64,000 nt of DNA, from NCBI GenBank assembly GCA_011037195.1, contig JAAEAF010002760.1, positions 106,146 through 170,145 on the forward strand. The letters run 5' to 3'. Origin of the DNA: Triatoma infestans. Its lineage: Eukaryota; Arthropoda; Insecta; Hemiptera; Reduviidae. Each line of letters opens with the position of its first letter. Within the stretch, counting starts at the first letter, position 1. Positions 1 through 10,639 of this stretch are shown in pieces. The position numbers were made by a program, and so were the translations under genes. The notes under the pieces were generated by a model. It did no database searches, was not told the origin of the DNA, and worked only from the letters and a program-made list of their open reading frames with translations.

Positions 1-83
1 AACCTTCCGGTTTCTCTTAAAATGTATCTATCAAGTTTGAGCACACGTGTTTTTTCGTTTTTGAAAAACACTTCACAAGACAC

Positions 84-122
<39 letters not shown>

Positions 123-200
123 ATTTTGGTAAAAAGTTATTTTTATTCTTAAGGGACCTTGTGAGGAAATTGTGAAAAGTTCATTTCGAAATTTTTATAT
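1..200 (-). mobile_element. HLX repeat, degenerate 5'-side fragment
   Basis: Reading the minus strand, the order of short matches (a GGTCCC-like block, a GT/AC tract, a CCGGAAG-like block) follows the 5' half of the HLX family seen intact elsewhere. The AC tract at about 85-121 is the family's internal microsatellite. Heavily diverged; cut by the window edge. Confidence 0.5.
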
Positions 201-540
201 TATTGCAATTACTGCTTTCTGGTTTTGTCTCGTTAAATTGTAGAGACAAATTTTTCTAAATATATTTATGTTCAAACAATATTAGTTGATAAACTCCTAA
301 AAAAAAGAGTCATAAAAATAAAATATTGAAGATTCAACGATACCTAATATGGGAAGATATAAGAAGAAGGCATACCTGAGCAGCGCCCGCTCTAACGGTT
401 ACACCGCCCTGAACAAAAAGACAAATTACCGCCCCTTAAGCATTATATATATTTAAGCTAGTTTATGCAAGTTCAAACACAAACTGAAGCAGCGCTCTGC
501 TTGCGTGATAATGCTATTTTGTTCATAGAAGTATAATGGA

Positions 541-851
541 TGTGTTAGGTGGAGAGAATTTGGGTCTGGTTGATGAAATAAGAAGACGGAATTAACACTG
601 GTTAACTATGTATAATAAATAAAGAGACATAGTCTGCCTGGACTTTACAATAGAGAATGATTAAGGTAGAGTGGTATGAAAATGACACGAAGTGACTGGC
701 GAGATGATGGACTATAGTGAACTGTGTTGAACTGCATCCAACTGTATTGAACTGAATTCCCATGGACTGTCCTTAGCTGTATTTATACAGTTTCTCCCAC
801 TCCAGTCCGAGAGAGTGGTAGGATTTGTTTCTCTTCTCTTTACACTCTTTG
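541..851 (-). mobile_element. Solo-LTR-like repeat (family TGTAAC)
   Basis: On the minus strand the block begins TGTAACAGCAACC and ends near CACATCCA. It carries a TATA-like GTATAAATAC and then a stretch resembling an R/U5 region (AAAGTCCAGGCAGACT). A close relative lies on the plus strand at 58,815-59,110. The flanks share GAAGTATA (about 531-538 and 852-859), a possible TSD, although 8 bp is long for an LTR element. No primer site or coding region follows, so this is a solo LTR or TRIM-like remnant. Confidence 0.55.
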
Positions 852-1049
852 GTTGCTGTTACAGAAGTATATTTTTTTTTCAAACAAATGCAAACATCGT
901 CCTTTACAAATTATACGTTAATTTTTCAATAATAGTGTAAATATAAAAAGCAGTGTAGGCAAGAAACTCAATTAGAATTTTATCAATACACTTATTTATC
1001 AGTAAGAATACACCATCCAAATGATTCGCAGATAAAGCGATGGCACAAC

Positions 1050-1215
1050 CAAGATATCCGCACTCCCCCTCGTCGACCGGTTCGATGTTGTAAGAGGGGA
1101 AGCATGGAACTGTGATCTAAACCGGAAGCACCACCTACCTTGCTAGACAAGGTATTGCGTTGGTTTGGTTGTAATAAGGTAATGAAGAATAGTGCCATCC
1201 CAACTTTTGAGGACA
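1050..1215 (+). repeat. Unknown SINE-like repeat, copy 1
   Basis: The block shares its order of motifs (CACTCC..CTCGTCGA, TCGATG.TRTAAGAGGG, CCACC..CCTTGCT, TGCCATCCCA) with 43,270-43,498. A B-box-like GGTTCGATG is at about 1,079. The second copy ends in poly(A), which suggests a retroposed RNA. I cannot name the parent RNA. Confidence 0.45.
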
Positions 1216-2530
1216 AAGTTCGAGAAGAAAACTTTGTGAGTGACGTTAATGACCACTGCTGTCGCTGCGCCGGAAAAAATTTAAAAAAACAATAAAAAAA
1301 ATAATGTAAATATTTTTAGTTTACACAGAAACAATATAATAAATACGCTACACACTGTAAATTTTTAGCGAACGAAAAAAATCGATATGTGAAATTTTCT
1401 ATTAATTGATTATTTAACATCAATATTTTTCTCACACTTACAGCCCCTAAATTTTTGGCGCCCCGGACAAATGTCAGGGTTGCCCGCCCCTTAACTGACC
1501 TGATACTTCTTTATATTAACCACCTGTAACATCGCATTAAAATGGATTGATCAATTTTAGCAGATAAACATTGTAGAGAATGATTCTTTCTACAATACTA
1601 GTAAATCCAAAAATTTTACTTTCGAGTCAAAATATTAAAAAATAATTTTTTAAAAAAAGTTTTTTTTAGATAATTCTATTTTTAGATATGCTAAATTTAA
1701 CAACTATTTGTAGTCATTTTTAGTAAACCTGCTATATTTAGAATTTTTATTTTTATTTCTTATTTTAGTAAAACCAAGTTTATATTTTTGCGAACATAAA
1801 TTTATATAATATATTGTCGTCATTAACGTTAACATTATCATGGATTTGGCCAGCTGAGTTGTTAAAAAAAGAAAAGAAAAAAAAAAAGTACTTTATCAAC
1901 ACGTAATAACTGGTTGTACGTATTATTATTATCAGATCAATTTTACTCACATCTTGTACATTTATGGTTTTTAATAATTTTAGAAGATGGTAATAAAAGA
2001 TGGTTTGGTTTTTTTTTTTTTCTTTAAAAATAGGATTCAAGTTTACTCGATATCCTATATAAATAGTTTTATGTGTGCACTTTTAGAATCGCCATTTAAT
2101 TAGTTAACTATTCGAAATGAAATCTGGTGAAGATTACAAATTATTGGAAAAAATGGTAAATAAATCTGTTAATTAATTCTTTCTCTAATAAAATTAAATA
2201 TCATGTTCAGTCATTTTGCAATTTTCACTTTCTAGTTACACTTATCAGTTAAAGGCACATCCAAACAGACACTTGCTTTAGGGAAAGTACAACTTTAATT
2301 TACATATTATGTTTTATAATATTTTACCATCAGATTCGTGTGATTGCTTAATTATTTTATAAATATTGATTAGGTAGATAGCTCTGCATTGCTAGACCCA
2401 TATTTATATTGATATTATACTTGTCATACCATACTTTTTTTAGTTGACTCTGACAGGATTCGGATTTTATCCTATCATCATCATCAAAGTTTGATTTATC
2501 AAATTTATGTAGAAATTGACTTCCATTTTT
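1216..2530. other. AT-rich stretch without recognised gene
   Basis: About 1.3 kb of AT-rich sequence with poly-T and poly-A runs. At 1,440-1,500 there is a short GC-richer patch (GGCGCCCCGGAC) reminiscent of hAT-type transposon ends, too short to assign. A TATA-like CTATATAAATAG (2,055-2,066) precedes a 13-codon ATG frame at 2,117 that runs into GTAAAT, discussed under findings. Confidence 0.5.
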
Positions 2531-2603
2531 TACTTTCTCTTACTCCTAGAAAGAGGAAATATTTGTAATCGTGCCAAATTTTCGATATCGAGTTTTCACC
2601 GGA

Positions 2604-3806
2604 ATTTTTTTTTTTTTTTTTTTTTACTAATTTTTATCAACAACGGCGGTAAGCCTTTATGGCTCATTGAAGTGAATTAATGTGATACATACATGTCGAT
2701 ATCATTAAAATTAATAATAGCATAAAATAATACATGCTCATTAACAATTTAATTCTTAAAGTAATGCCAAAAAAAAATAAAAGCGTTATGTTGAAAAATT
2801 GTCCAGATGCCATTTTGAAACACCCACAGCACGCAGGATGATATCCTCATTCCCATGACGGCCATATTCTACAAATTTAGACGCTCTAGCGTGAACAGCG
2901 CGCCCACAGGCGTCAGGAAGTCTTAACGAAAGCTGGACAGAGGACCACGAAATGCCGAAATAGAGAACTGCCCGACAAGCAGCGACCTGGTGGTACATGA
3001 CAAGGATATGGCAGCAAGTAGCTCCATGCAATCAATTTCGCCATTCAAGAGATTCTTCAAGAATAAAAGACCAGCATTTCATCTTCTAGACTCTAAAGAG
3101 CATAAATGAGTAGCACCGCTGGGTAACCTTTTCTTAAAAGTCCTGATGAAACGGTTTTATATAGCTTCCAGTCTGACTATATCCTTCTTGGTATAAGGAC
3201 ACCAAATTAATGACGCGTACTCAAGAAGGCTTCTAACGTATGCATTGTACACAGTTAGCACCGCTTTGGGATCTCTAAGATCACGAGTGTGCCTTAATAC
3301 AAAACCCAGTGCTCGCGATGCTTTCCTACAAAACATATTCAAACTGTTTTGTGAAAGAGAGGTCATGACTCAGAGTAACTCCTAAATCCTTCACGTTACG
3401 AGTCCTCTCCAATGGTTTGCCATCAATGAGGTACTGATATGATATAAAAGTCTTTTTGCGATAAAAAGAAATGACTTGGCATTTTTTAACATTTAGCTCC
3501 ATGCCATTACTGCAGCACCAGTCAGAAATAATGCGGAGGGTATCTTGAATTATAATGCAGTCCGATTGGGAAGCAACTTTATGGAAGAACTTCAAGTCAT
3601 CCGCAAATGCAAGTACCTCAACATCCGAGATCCTTAGTAGAAGGTCATTAATAAAAATTAGGATTAGCCACGGTCCAAGGTGTGATCCTAGAGGTACACC
3701 AGATACAACATCAAACCAACATGATACCTCCGAATGCCACTTCACCCGGCATTTTCTATCCCGAAGATAATCTTCAAACCATTTCAGCATAGGACCACAC
3801 AAGCCA
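2604..3806 (-). mobile_element. 5'-truncated LINE inserted in HLX
   Basis: A poly-T run at about 2,604-2,626 is the poly(A) tail of a minus-strand element. Upstream of it lie a roughly 160-bp 3' UTR and reverse-transcriptase coding remnants. The element stops abruptly where HLX sequence resumes, which is the 5' truncation typical of target-primed reverse transcription. No clear TSD can be read because both edges are A/T rich. Confidence 0.8.
2790..3805 (-). pseudogene. LINE reverse transcriptase, C-terminal two thirds, frameshifted
   Basis: The fragment begins near RT motif 3 and shows GVPLGSHLGP, then FADDLK in the YxDD position (about 3,596-3,610), then LNVKKCQVISF and VKDLGVTLS, all standard blocks of Jockey/CR1/I-type LINE RTs. 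The first frame closes near 3,326. The reading continues in another frame as RALGFVLRHTRDL and VRSLLEYASLIWCP down to about 3,157. A stop and further shifts follow. The missing N-terminus, frameshifts and stops mark a dead copy. Assignment to an RT is firm, the clade is not. Confidence 0.85.
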
Positions 3807-4465
3807 AAATATCCGTTTTGTGGTCCCCTGAGGCAAAAAAAGTGGTTTTTATAAAATGTGTATATGTAGTGTGCATGTGTGTGTGTGTGTGTGTGTGTGT
3901 GAACAACATAGCTCAAAAAAACGAAAAATCGTAGAAAGTTCAAACTTGATATTCCGTTTTAGGTATCCATCACCATGGATCCGACAGTAGGTCATTCTGT
4001 CAAAATTCCCTCAACCGGAAGTACCACTACTAGTTTTTTTTTTTGTTTACTATTCGCCATTTTCTCAAAAATGGCTCCCACGATATTCCTGAAACATGGT
4101 ATATCAACTACACATACAAGGAGCTACAACTTCTATTTGAAACATTTCTCCGGAAAAATTCATTTAAGGGCAGTTTTTAAGGAGTGGTGGGGTTAGGTTT
4201 TCTCCTAAAGTGCTATTTCAGTTTACTATACAATTCTGTCATCTAAACAATATTAATTAGAAATGAATAAATGGCCATAATTCTAAGTTTCAAGAAAATT
4301 AGTAAACCGGAAGTACGCTTTTACTGAACAATTTTTCAGTTTTCGACGAACTCCAAAACTAAATTTCATTACATTTGATGTACTAACTATAAAATTTGTC
4401 AATTTCACCTTTTGAAAACTGGAGTAAGGAAAGTTGTGTGAGTGTTTCACACCAATTTTTTTTCC

Positions 4466-5484
4466 TTAAATATTCTTAATTGAAGACTTAAGTGTACATT
4501 TTACTATTATTTATAGGAATGGATAAAGATGGATATTTAATAAATTCTAGATTATATCGTGATTAATAAACTGACCCACTAATAAAAATTGATTTTTTTT
4601 CAAATTTGTCTACAGACATCATCTAAGGTGTTTTATAATTTGAAATCTCATTTGACTTTTTTTGTTATTTTGCTTTATATATATAATGGCAGAGTAACGT
4701 TTTAAAAAATAAAGAAATCAAGTATCACATCAATTTGCTGAGATTAATAAAATGGATGAATAAATTATTTCATTATTATCTGCATAAAGTGGTGAGAATG
4801 GTGTGAGTTCGGATAGAAGTATCTGCAGAGTAAATTACGTATAAATCCGAAGATACTGTACTGTAGCACCACCAACCAGTCTCAAAGGCGTAATATAAAG
4901 GAAAAAGATTTGTCGTTCAAATTCCAACAGCTATCTTGACTGATTCAATAATCAATATTTAAACGCTTGCCACTCATTTTCATGGATGCGCTGACTAATC
5001 CGTTTCTTTTCTAAACCGCAATGTTTCCATACCAGCCTAAATCTGTAGGATAGCATACGTTTAAGCTGCTCCTGTAACTATTTATTTTTTTTTTTTTTTT
5101 TGGAAAAACATCAATTATTTTTAGAGCTATCAGGATGTAATAAGAAGCGCATTCTGTCCGTATTCTATTGTTGGTCTAATGTAAGATTTGTAAGCCAGTG
5201 CCAACAAATCTCAAATCTCTTTGAAGCCAGTTAATCTCTTCAATAGTTTAATGCTTCTTTCAGTTTAATTTACTACCTATCCGCATTGGTCATAGAACTT
5301 GGTTTTGACAACATGTCACTGTTGAATTTTATAACCAAATTATGACGCATAATTGACAAAAGAAAAACAGCCTACAGATTATTGGCTTCAAAATCATTGT
5401 CATTGATCCTTTCATCCAATACTATCATCGCTTCATTTTTAATAATCCTCTATAGCCTTGAATTGACTGTTGGTAGCCCAGCTT
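4466..5484. other. AT-rich stretch, nothing recognised
   Basis: About 1 kb without a coding pattern or a repeat I can match within the window. It contains poly-T runs (for example 5,083-5,101). Confidence 0.4.
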
Positions 5485-6060
5485 GCTATTATTATTAGAT
5501 AACTGGGTCCCTACGGCGTGGGTCCTAAGCCTATATGGCTTTTATCTCCCTAATTAATTTCCTTCGGTAGTCTACCAGTTTGTCTACAGTATCCTAAAAT
5601 ATCTTTCAGCTCCAACACTCCCAGGCAGTCCTGCTAGAGTGATGCCCTCCTAAATACGCAAAACCTAGGACCAGAGAAAAGGGGACACGGACATAAATAG
5701 TGATACACCGTTCCCCTAACTCCATCATCACAGTTCTGACATATGGGACCAGAGGTCCTGCCTATATTATGGAAATGACTAGACACCCATGAGTGTCCAG
5801 TCACTACACCCACCAAGGTCCTCAGTCTTATCCTACTAAAGGACAGGAAGTAGTCTGTAGCTTAGCTCCTTTGATAAATCTTTTAGCTTGGAGGCACTCC
5901 TGCGTATCCTTCCAGCATTTCTCCAAAACGCTTGATTCCCAAAATCTAATCTGATTTTCACAGAACCTCTTAGCCCAACCGACTAAGTTAACATCGTAAA
6001 TTCAGGATCCTAACATCTGGGATAGGTTCCAGCGCAGATACAAAGTCATACGCATTTCCA
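5485..6060 (-). mobile_element. I/R1-like LINE 3' end, copy 1
   Basis: The minus strand encodes a zinc-knuckle-like tail: VGVVTGHSW, then C..C, then YHYLCPCPLFSG (frame 5,634-5,816), as in the C-terminus of LINEs that carry RNase H. It is followed by a 3' UTR with GCCATATAGGCTTAGG and a short (TAA/AAT)n tail. The same 3' end occurs at 61,110-61,775, where an RNase H block is also visible. Frames are broken and the 5' side is missing. TAA-repeat tails are a known trait of the I clade, so that is the best guess. Confidence 0.75.
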
Positions 6061-7560
6061 ACCAACAAATTTTTTGGGGGGGAAACAATTTTCAAAAGAA
6101 TGATATGAACATAATACTTGCAATTTTACATTGCAAAGAGAAACTAAATAAAATTTATATCAGTAGAAACATTACTTATAAACAAATGATAGGTTAATAA
6201 AGGTGGGCAGATAGGTGATATGAAAGGGGAAGCCTCCTGTAAAATCATTCCTGATCGCTTTAGTTTGGAGGGTTCATCCAGGCTATGAATGGCCTTTAAG
6301 GTTACAAAGTTTTATTGTAAGGAAAATTCACTGCTGAATACTAGTTATCTTTGTTATACCAAATTGTTATCGAAAGTAATGGAATCTAGACAATATAATG
6401 GTGCCAGCATAACTACTCCAACTACTACACATGTAGGGGATGAGTGTAAAAAAAAACAAGATATATAAAAAAAAATTATTAAGAAAAAAGTTATAAATAA
6501 TATAGTGCATTTATAAAGATTTCGTTTATGTATTTAAACCAGTACACACATATTCTATCAAACCATAAAGGACGAGGCCATAATGTCCTAAAAAGAATTT
6601 CAATTATCAATTATACCACTAGTAATTATATGGAAGTATCACAGGTTGATTGTGACATCCCATGTCGAATGGCACAATACGAGCAAAGGAAATATGTCTC
6701 AGGCGCGCTAATAACTACCGCAGTTGATGCGCTTTCCCACCAAAACAAAAAAAAACACGTTAATAATCCTTTTTACATTGAGAAAATCTAAAAATGTATG
6801 TGAGTAGTATTTTTACGACAGTGACAGATTATTTGAGAAAAATATGTATCCTTAATATTTTTTATTAATTAAAATAAAAGTTATTTAAAAAAAAAATGTG
6901 AGTAATCTTGAATAATATTTCTTTTCTTCACTTGTGAGAGAAAATAATTACTTTCTTTACATTTTGTCACTTGTGATTAAAGAATATCTTCTTCACTCAA
7001 ATTAACTTTTGATTTAATTATCATCAAGTTCTCTCAATTTTCTCTCACTACTATATAGAGAATTATTACGATTATTCTGAATTAGAATTACTTTATATAA
7101 GTATATATTGTTTTTATTTAAAGTCTTTATTTAATGCAAAATATACGTAATGCTGACTGATAATAAAGTATAATTGAATAATATTAAAAAGACAAACCAG
7201 ATCGCCGCCTACAGTTCAAAGTTTGCCTTTTCATTTTTATGTTTTTGTAACAATTAGGTACCCAAAAATTTTTAACAAGACTTTATTTAAAAGAGATACA
7301 TAAAGAGACCATTTATTATTATTTTTATTATTGTAACAATTACCCTAAAAGTTTTAATAAGTTTTAGTGAAAATAAAAGCCTAAGGGAGGCTATTTTTTC
7401 ATAACAATTATCCTAAAAGTTTTAACAAGGCTTTTGTAAAACCCACACTCTATCATGAACTAATGTTATAAACAACAAGTTGTTATGAGCTAACAAGCAA
7501 CAATTAGAGTATTTGAAATGTTCAACAATTCAATACTCGTAATATATATAATTACTTACT
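6061..7560. other. AT-rich stretch, nothing recognised
   Basis: About 1.5 kb of AT-rich DNA with a weak self-similarity at 7,255-7,290, 7,330-7,365 and 7,396-7,440 (AACAATTA.CCTAAAAGTTTTAA), suggesting a short degenerate direct repeat. The open frame at 6,528-6,791 shows no recognisable domain. Confidence 0.35.
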
Positions 7561-7564
7561 TATT

Positions 7565-7718
7565 TACTATACCGAATAACCGTACTTTAAGTAGGACCTG
7601 GTCCTACTCAATAAGTTTTCGCCATTCATTTCGGTCTGCAGCCTTGACGCGCCATCCTCTCAGTCTTCCTCCGCGTCACCTAACCATCTAAGTCGAGGGC
7701 ACCCTCTAGTTCTTGTAG
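7565..7718 (-). pseudogene. RTE-type LINE C-terminal remnant
   Basis: On the minus strand one frame reads CPRLRWLGDAEED and, after a one-base shift, the next reads LRGWRVKAADRNEW and RKLIE followed by a stop. The RPRLRW...GWR.KA.DR.EWR pattern is the conserved C-terminal tail of arthropod RTE-like endonuclease/reverse transcriptases, often annotated as craniofacial-development-protein-2-like. Only about 50 codons remain, abutting the Jockey-like element at 7,719. Confidence 0.7.
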
Positions 7719-8690
7719 TAATATATACACAGGAGTTCCACAAGGATCTATTATAGGACCAGTCCTTTTTCTCATTTACCTTAACCTCCTGCCACGCCCT
7801 AGGGATGTCAGACTGGCCCTCTACGCGGACGACATAGCTATTTATGTGTCCTCTTGGAGACTGGATACAATTGTTAACCGTTTGGATAGGGCTATGCTCT
7901 GCGTCGAGAGGTTCTGCAGTAGGTGGAAAATTAAGATAAACTCATCCAAAACTGAGGCTGTTTTGTTCACCAGGCGCAGGCCGGCGTTGTATCGGCGTGT
8001 CAGTTTCGGAGGTCAGCCAATACCTTGGTCTGCCACTGTCAGGTATTTAGGCGTGGTTCTCGACCAGAGCCTCACCTTTGCTAACCACATAAGGGATAGA
8101 ATCAACAGGGGAAAGGCAGCCATACGTGTGTTATTTCCCTTGTTTTGTAGGGAGTCTAAGCTCTCCCAAGAAAATAAGCTCTTGCTTTACAAGACAGTGG
8201 TTAGACCAATGTTATTATATGCCTGTCCCTCTTGGAGCTTGGCATGTCGATCCAGTGTCGCCTCGCTGCAGGTGATGCAGAATAAGTTTCTGAGATTGGT
8301 AACTTCCTCACCCAGGTATACCCGAATCCTTGACCTGCACGTTTCTACAAAAATTGATTATGTTCAAGAATATATCAGAGTTGCCACAGAGAAATTTTTT
8401 GACAGGTGCAATTTAAGCCCTAATCAACTCTGCAGAGTAATAGGGGATTATGACTTGGGGGTTGTGCTCAGGCACAGGAGAGTGAGGAGCGCTGTATTAT
8501 AAAGAATTGGCCGCATATAGCTTGGGTTTTTTTTTTAATTTTTCCCTAATCATTGATATAATTAGGCTTCAAATAATGTATATATTTACCTTTAGGAGGT
8601 TATAGCTACTAAAGCTGACACTCCTGAGTTTTGTACATTTTTGTAAATTTATTGTAAATAAAATGATTTATCTATCTATCTATATATACA
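7719..8690 (+). mobile_element. 5'-truncated Jockey-like LINE
   Basis: Reverse-transcriptase coding sequence starts abruptly at about 7,719 against an RTE remnant. It is followed by a stop at 8,500-8,502, a 3' UTR of about 140 bp, an AATAAA-like stretch and a (TATC)n tail at about 8,670-8,690. Its right edge meets another repeat that starts TACAGGATGTCCC. Confidence 0.8.
7720..8502 (+). CDS. Partial Jockey-like reverse transcriptase (about 260 codons open)
   Basis: The frame is open from about 7,720 to the stop at 8,502; no start codon belongs here because the element is 5' truncated. In order it shows TGVPQGSIIGPVLF (RT motif 4 region), LALYADDIAIY with the catalytic YADD at 7,822-7,833, KINSSKTEAVLF, VRYLGVVLDQSLTF, and the thumb-like LLYKTVVRPMLLYACPSW and MQNKFLRLVTSSP, ending HRRVRSAVL. 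This order and spacing match Jockey-clade RTs. It is the most intact coding stretch in the window, without internal stops. It lacks the endonuclease, the RT fingers and ORF1, so it cannot be autonomous. Confidence 0.85.
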   Translation, partial: NIYTGVPQGSIIGPVLFLIYLNLLPRPRDVRLALYADDIAIYVSSWRLDTIVNRLDRAMLCVERFCSRWKIKINSSKTEAVLFTRRRPALYRRVSFGGQPIPWSATVRYLGVVLDQSLTFANHIRDRINRGKAAIRVLFPLFCRESKLSQENKLLLYKTVVRPMLLYACPSWSLACRSSVASLQVMQNKFLRLVTSSPRYTRILDLHVSTKIDYVQEYIRVATEKFFDRCNLSPNQLCRVIGDYDLGVVLRHRRVRSAVL

Positions 8691-9164
8691 GGATGTCCCA
8701 AGGTATATGGATAACGACTTTTTCTCGGAAACTAAGATAGCTAAAAAAAACAACTAAAAAACGTGTCCCCGTTTAGTTTTTTGTTAGAAAACCAAATTTA
8801 ATTTGCAAATTTGTTTTGGTGCTTCCAGAGGCGAGATAAAGGCACCAACTTCATTTTTTTAAATGGGGAGGTGTGTGGTTTTTATTTAAGAAATAGATTC
8901 CTATATTTTTTGTAAGAAAAATTCACAAGAACGGTTTTTTTTTTTTCTTTGAGCGATATTTTACAAGTTATGAATGAAAAAATGATTCCTATAAGAAATT
9001 TTAAAATGATATTTTAACGGTTTTTTTTTTATTGAATAAGAAGAAAAGTATTATTTTATTATAAATTTTACTCCTCATTAATCACAGATCTTGCTCGAAC
9101 TGGCCTCCACCATTAGATATGTATTTCTTTGATCGTAAGGTACAATTGGCAGGAAAAAGCAGAT
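8689..9164 (-). mobile_element. Transposon end with ACAGGRTGTCCC terminus, copy 1
   Basis: A block of about 475 bp matches 21,439-21,916 almost end to end. On the minus strand its inner end encodes KYISNGGGQFEQDL followed by a stop, resembling the GG.FE.LL-type C-terminal tail of insect Tc1/mariner-like (IS630) transposase genes. After about 400 bp of non-coding sequence it closes with GGGACATCCTGTA. It looks like the 3' end of a DNA transposon. The family name is inferred from the tail only. Confidence 0.6.
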
Positions 9165-9234
9165 GTTCCAATTAATAATTTTATCGTTATCTTAATGGAT
9201 AATAAGTAAAATATATAACAGATAAATATGGGCC

Positions 9235-10075
9235 CAAAGGGGCTCTGGATAGCGTAGGGCTGACCCTCCCCACAGACAAAAATAGATAATAACTGAATGA
9301 TGTATGCGTTGGCTGAAGGCCGCTAGCATATATGGATGGCTTGATCAACATTAAACACCGCGATCCAACGATGGTTATTGTAATAATCCACTCACGATTG
9401 CTCCACTAGACATCTGACTATGGGAGTTCTATATGAGTCGTGAGGACACCGTCGCTTTAGTCGTAGTGATTGAGAGGGCTTGGATTAGTGGATTTAGGTG
9501 AGATGATAATTAGGAATAGAACTTTAGATAATGGGAAGTTATTATCGCCGAAACGAATGAAATTTTAAGGTCTTTGTGGATGGTGGGATAAAAAAAGGTA
9601 GAAAGGTGTATTGATGATGGTTCGTAAGATTTTAGACTTTGGGGATTGAATACGATAAAGGCTAGAATGTTTAGCTTTCCCATATAGTTCGAAGTTTATT
9701 TTATAGCATTTTGTATTGTTAATCAGTTCAGTTCGAGTATGGAGATTCCAAGTTAGTCATTTGTCGAGATTGATATCAAGGTAACGAGCTTTTGTGATGA
9801 TAGGTAGGGGAAATATGGTTGAAATATGTAGGAGGAAAGGTTAATCGATTTTAAGTGAATACTATGAATTTAAATTTGGGTGATTCACCTTGTTTCTCCA
9901 GTTTTGAACCAGGATGTTTTGAGGATGTTGGAATGGGATTAAAGATGGCAAATTGACATGTCGCGGGGTCATTATAAGGAGATAGACCTTATTTGTTAAT
10001 GAGAATTAATAAATTATCGCTCAAACAATCTAAATTTTAAGGAATTAGTCGTAATGAAGTGCAAACTTCCTGAAA
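9235..10075 (-). pseudogene. Degenerate Jockey-clade reverse transcriptase
   Basis: The minus strand retains, in order, YLDINLDK.LTWNLHTRT, then ELYGKAKHSSLYRIQSPKSK and ILRTIINTPFYL, matching the RT thumb and downstream region of the Jockey copies at 22.5 and 47 kb. Upstream the rest of the RT is frameshifted beyond easy reading. The segment 9,830-10,075 has a clear paralogue at 14,030-14,280. Confidence 0.65.
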
Positions 10076-10251
10076 AGGGTTTCTTGATGTTTTCCCAATT
10101 TTTTCATTAAACACACCCAGTTTTTCATTAAAGACACGTTCTTTTAAAAATGGAAACTAATTACACACATGAAGTCCTATATTTTTGTTTTTATGTTTAC
10201 AACTTTTTTTTCTAGAAAATTAAGTAATTAATTTTAAAAATAATCCTCAAC

Positions 10252-10340
10252 CATGGTCAGCAGCTCGAGCACTCGCTTTTGGCATGAGGACAAAGACGGT
10301 GTTGACCCAATATCGTGGGGAGCTGCAGTTAGTCGTGAAC
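10252..10340 (+). mobile_element. tRNA-Glu-headed SINE (SINE3), truncated copy
   Basis: The body shows AAAGACGGTGTTGACCCA and AGCTGCAGTTAG, matching the 3' body of the SINE on the minus strand at 22,015-22,150. The tRNA head survives only as CTCGCTTTTGGCATGAGG. Confidence 0.5.
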
Positions 10341-10639
10341 CTAGCGAAGACCACCAGTAATTTACTGAAATCTAACTGCTATTCCTTTCTAAATAATAAA
10401 ATATTAACAATGAAATACACCCATGTAAATAAGTGATATGCATACAAAGTTTAATGGAAATTCTGCACGCGCTTTAAAGAAAATTGGAAACACCAGAAAG
10501 AAATCAGAAAAGTGTTGTTTCTTTTCATGGATTTCGTCTGAAACTTTCTGTTATCGGCAAGTAAAATCCAAACGAAGTTTAAAATATCATGTTTCTGAGA
10601 TATATCTTTTTCTATGAATTTTGCTGTTCAATACACAGA

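Larger units (their letters stand above)
2531..4465 (+). mobile_element. HLX repeat (one-unit copy), split by a LINE
   Basis: The 5' terminus TACTTTCTCTTACTCC starts at 2,531 and runs to the CACCGGAA block near 2,604. The element resumes at about 3,806 with ATATCCGTTTTGTGGTCCCC and continues through the (GT)n tract, one internal unit, the inverted terminus (about 4,421-4,434) and the stem-loop GTGTGA/TCACAC. It is an HLX copy of about 0.73 kb into which a minus-strand LINE inserted. Confidence 0.85.

Noticed and set aside
1437..1500. hAT transposon terminus (GGCGCCCCGGAC patch, also near 385-445)
   Set aside because: Too short, no TIR or 8-bp TSD visible.
3326..3420. Programmed frameshift in the LINE RT
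   Set aside because: The element is truncated and has further stops and shifts downstream; ordinary decay is enough.
3555..3934. Plus-strand frames across the 3.3-3.9-kb LINE
   Set aside because: They are antisense shadows of the minus-strand reverse transcriptase and the HLX (GT)n tract.
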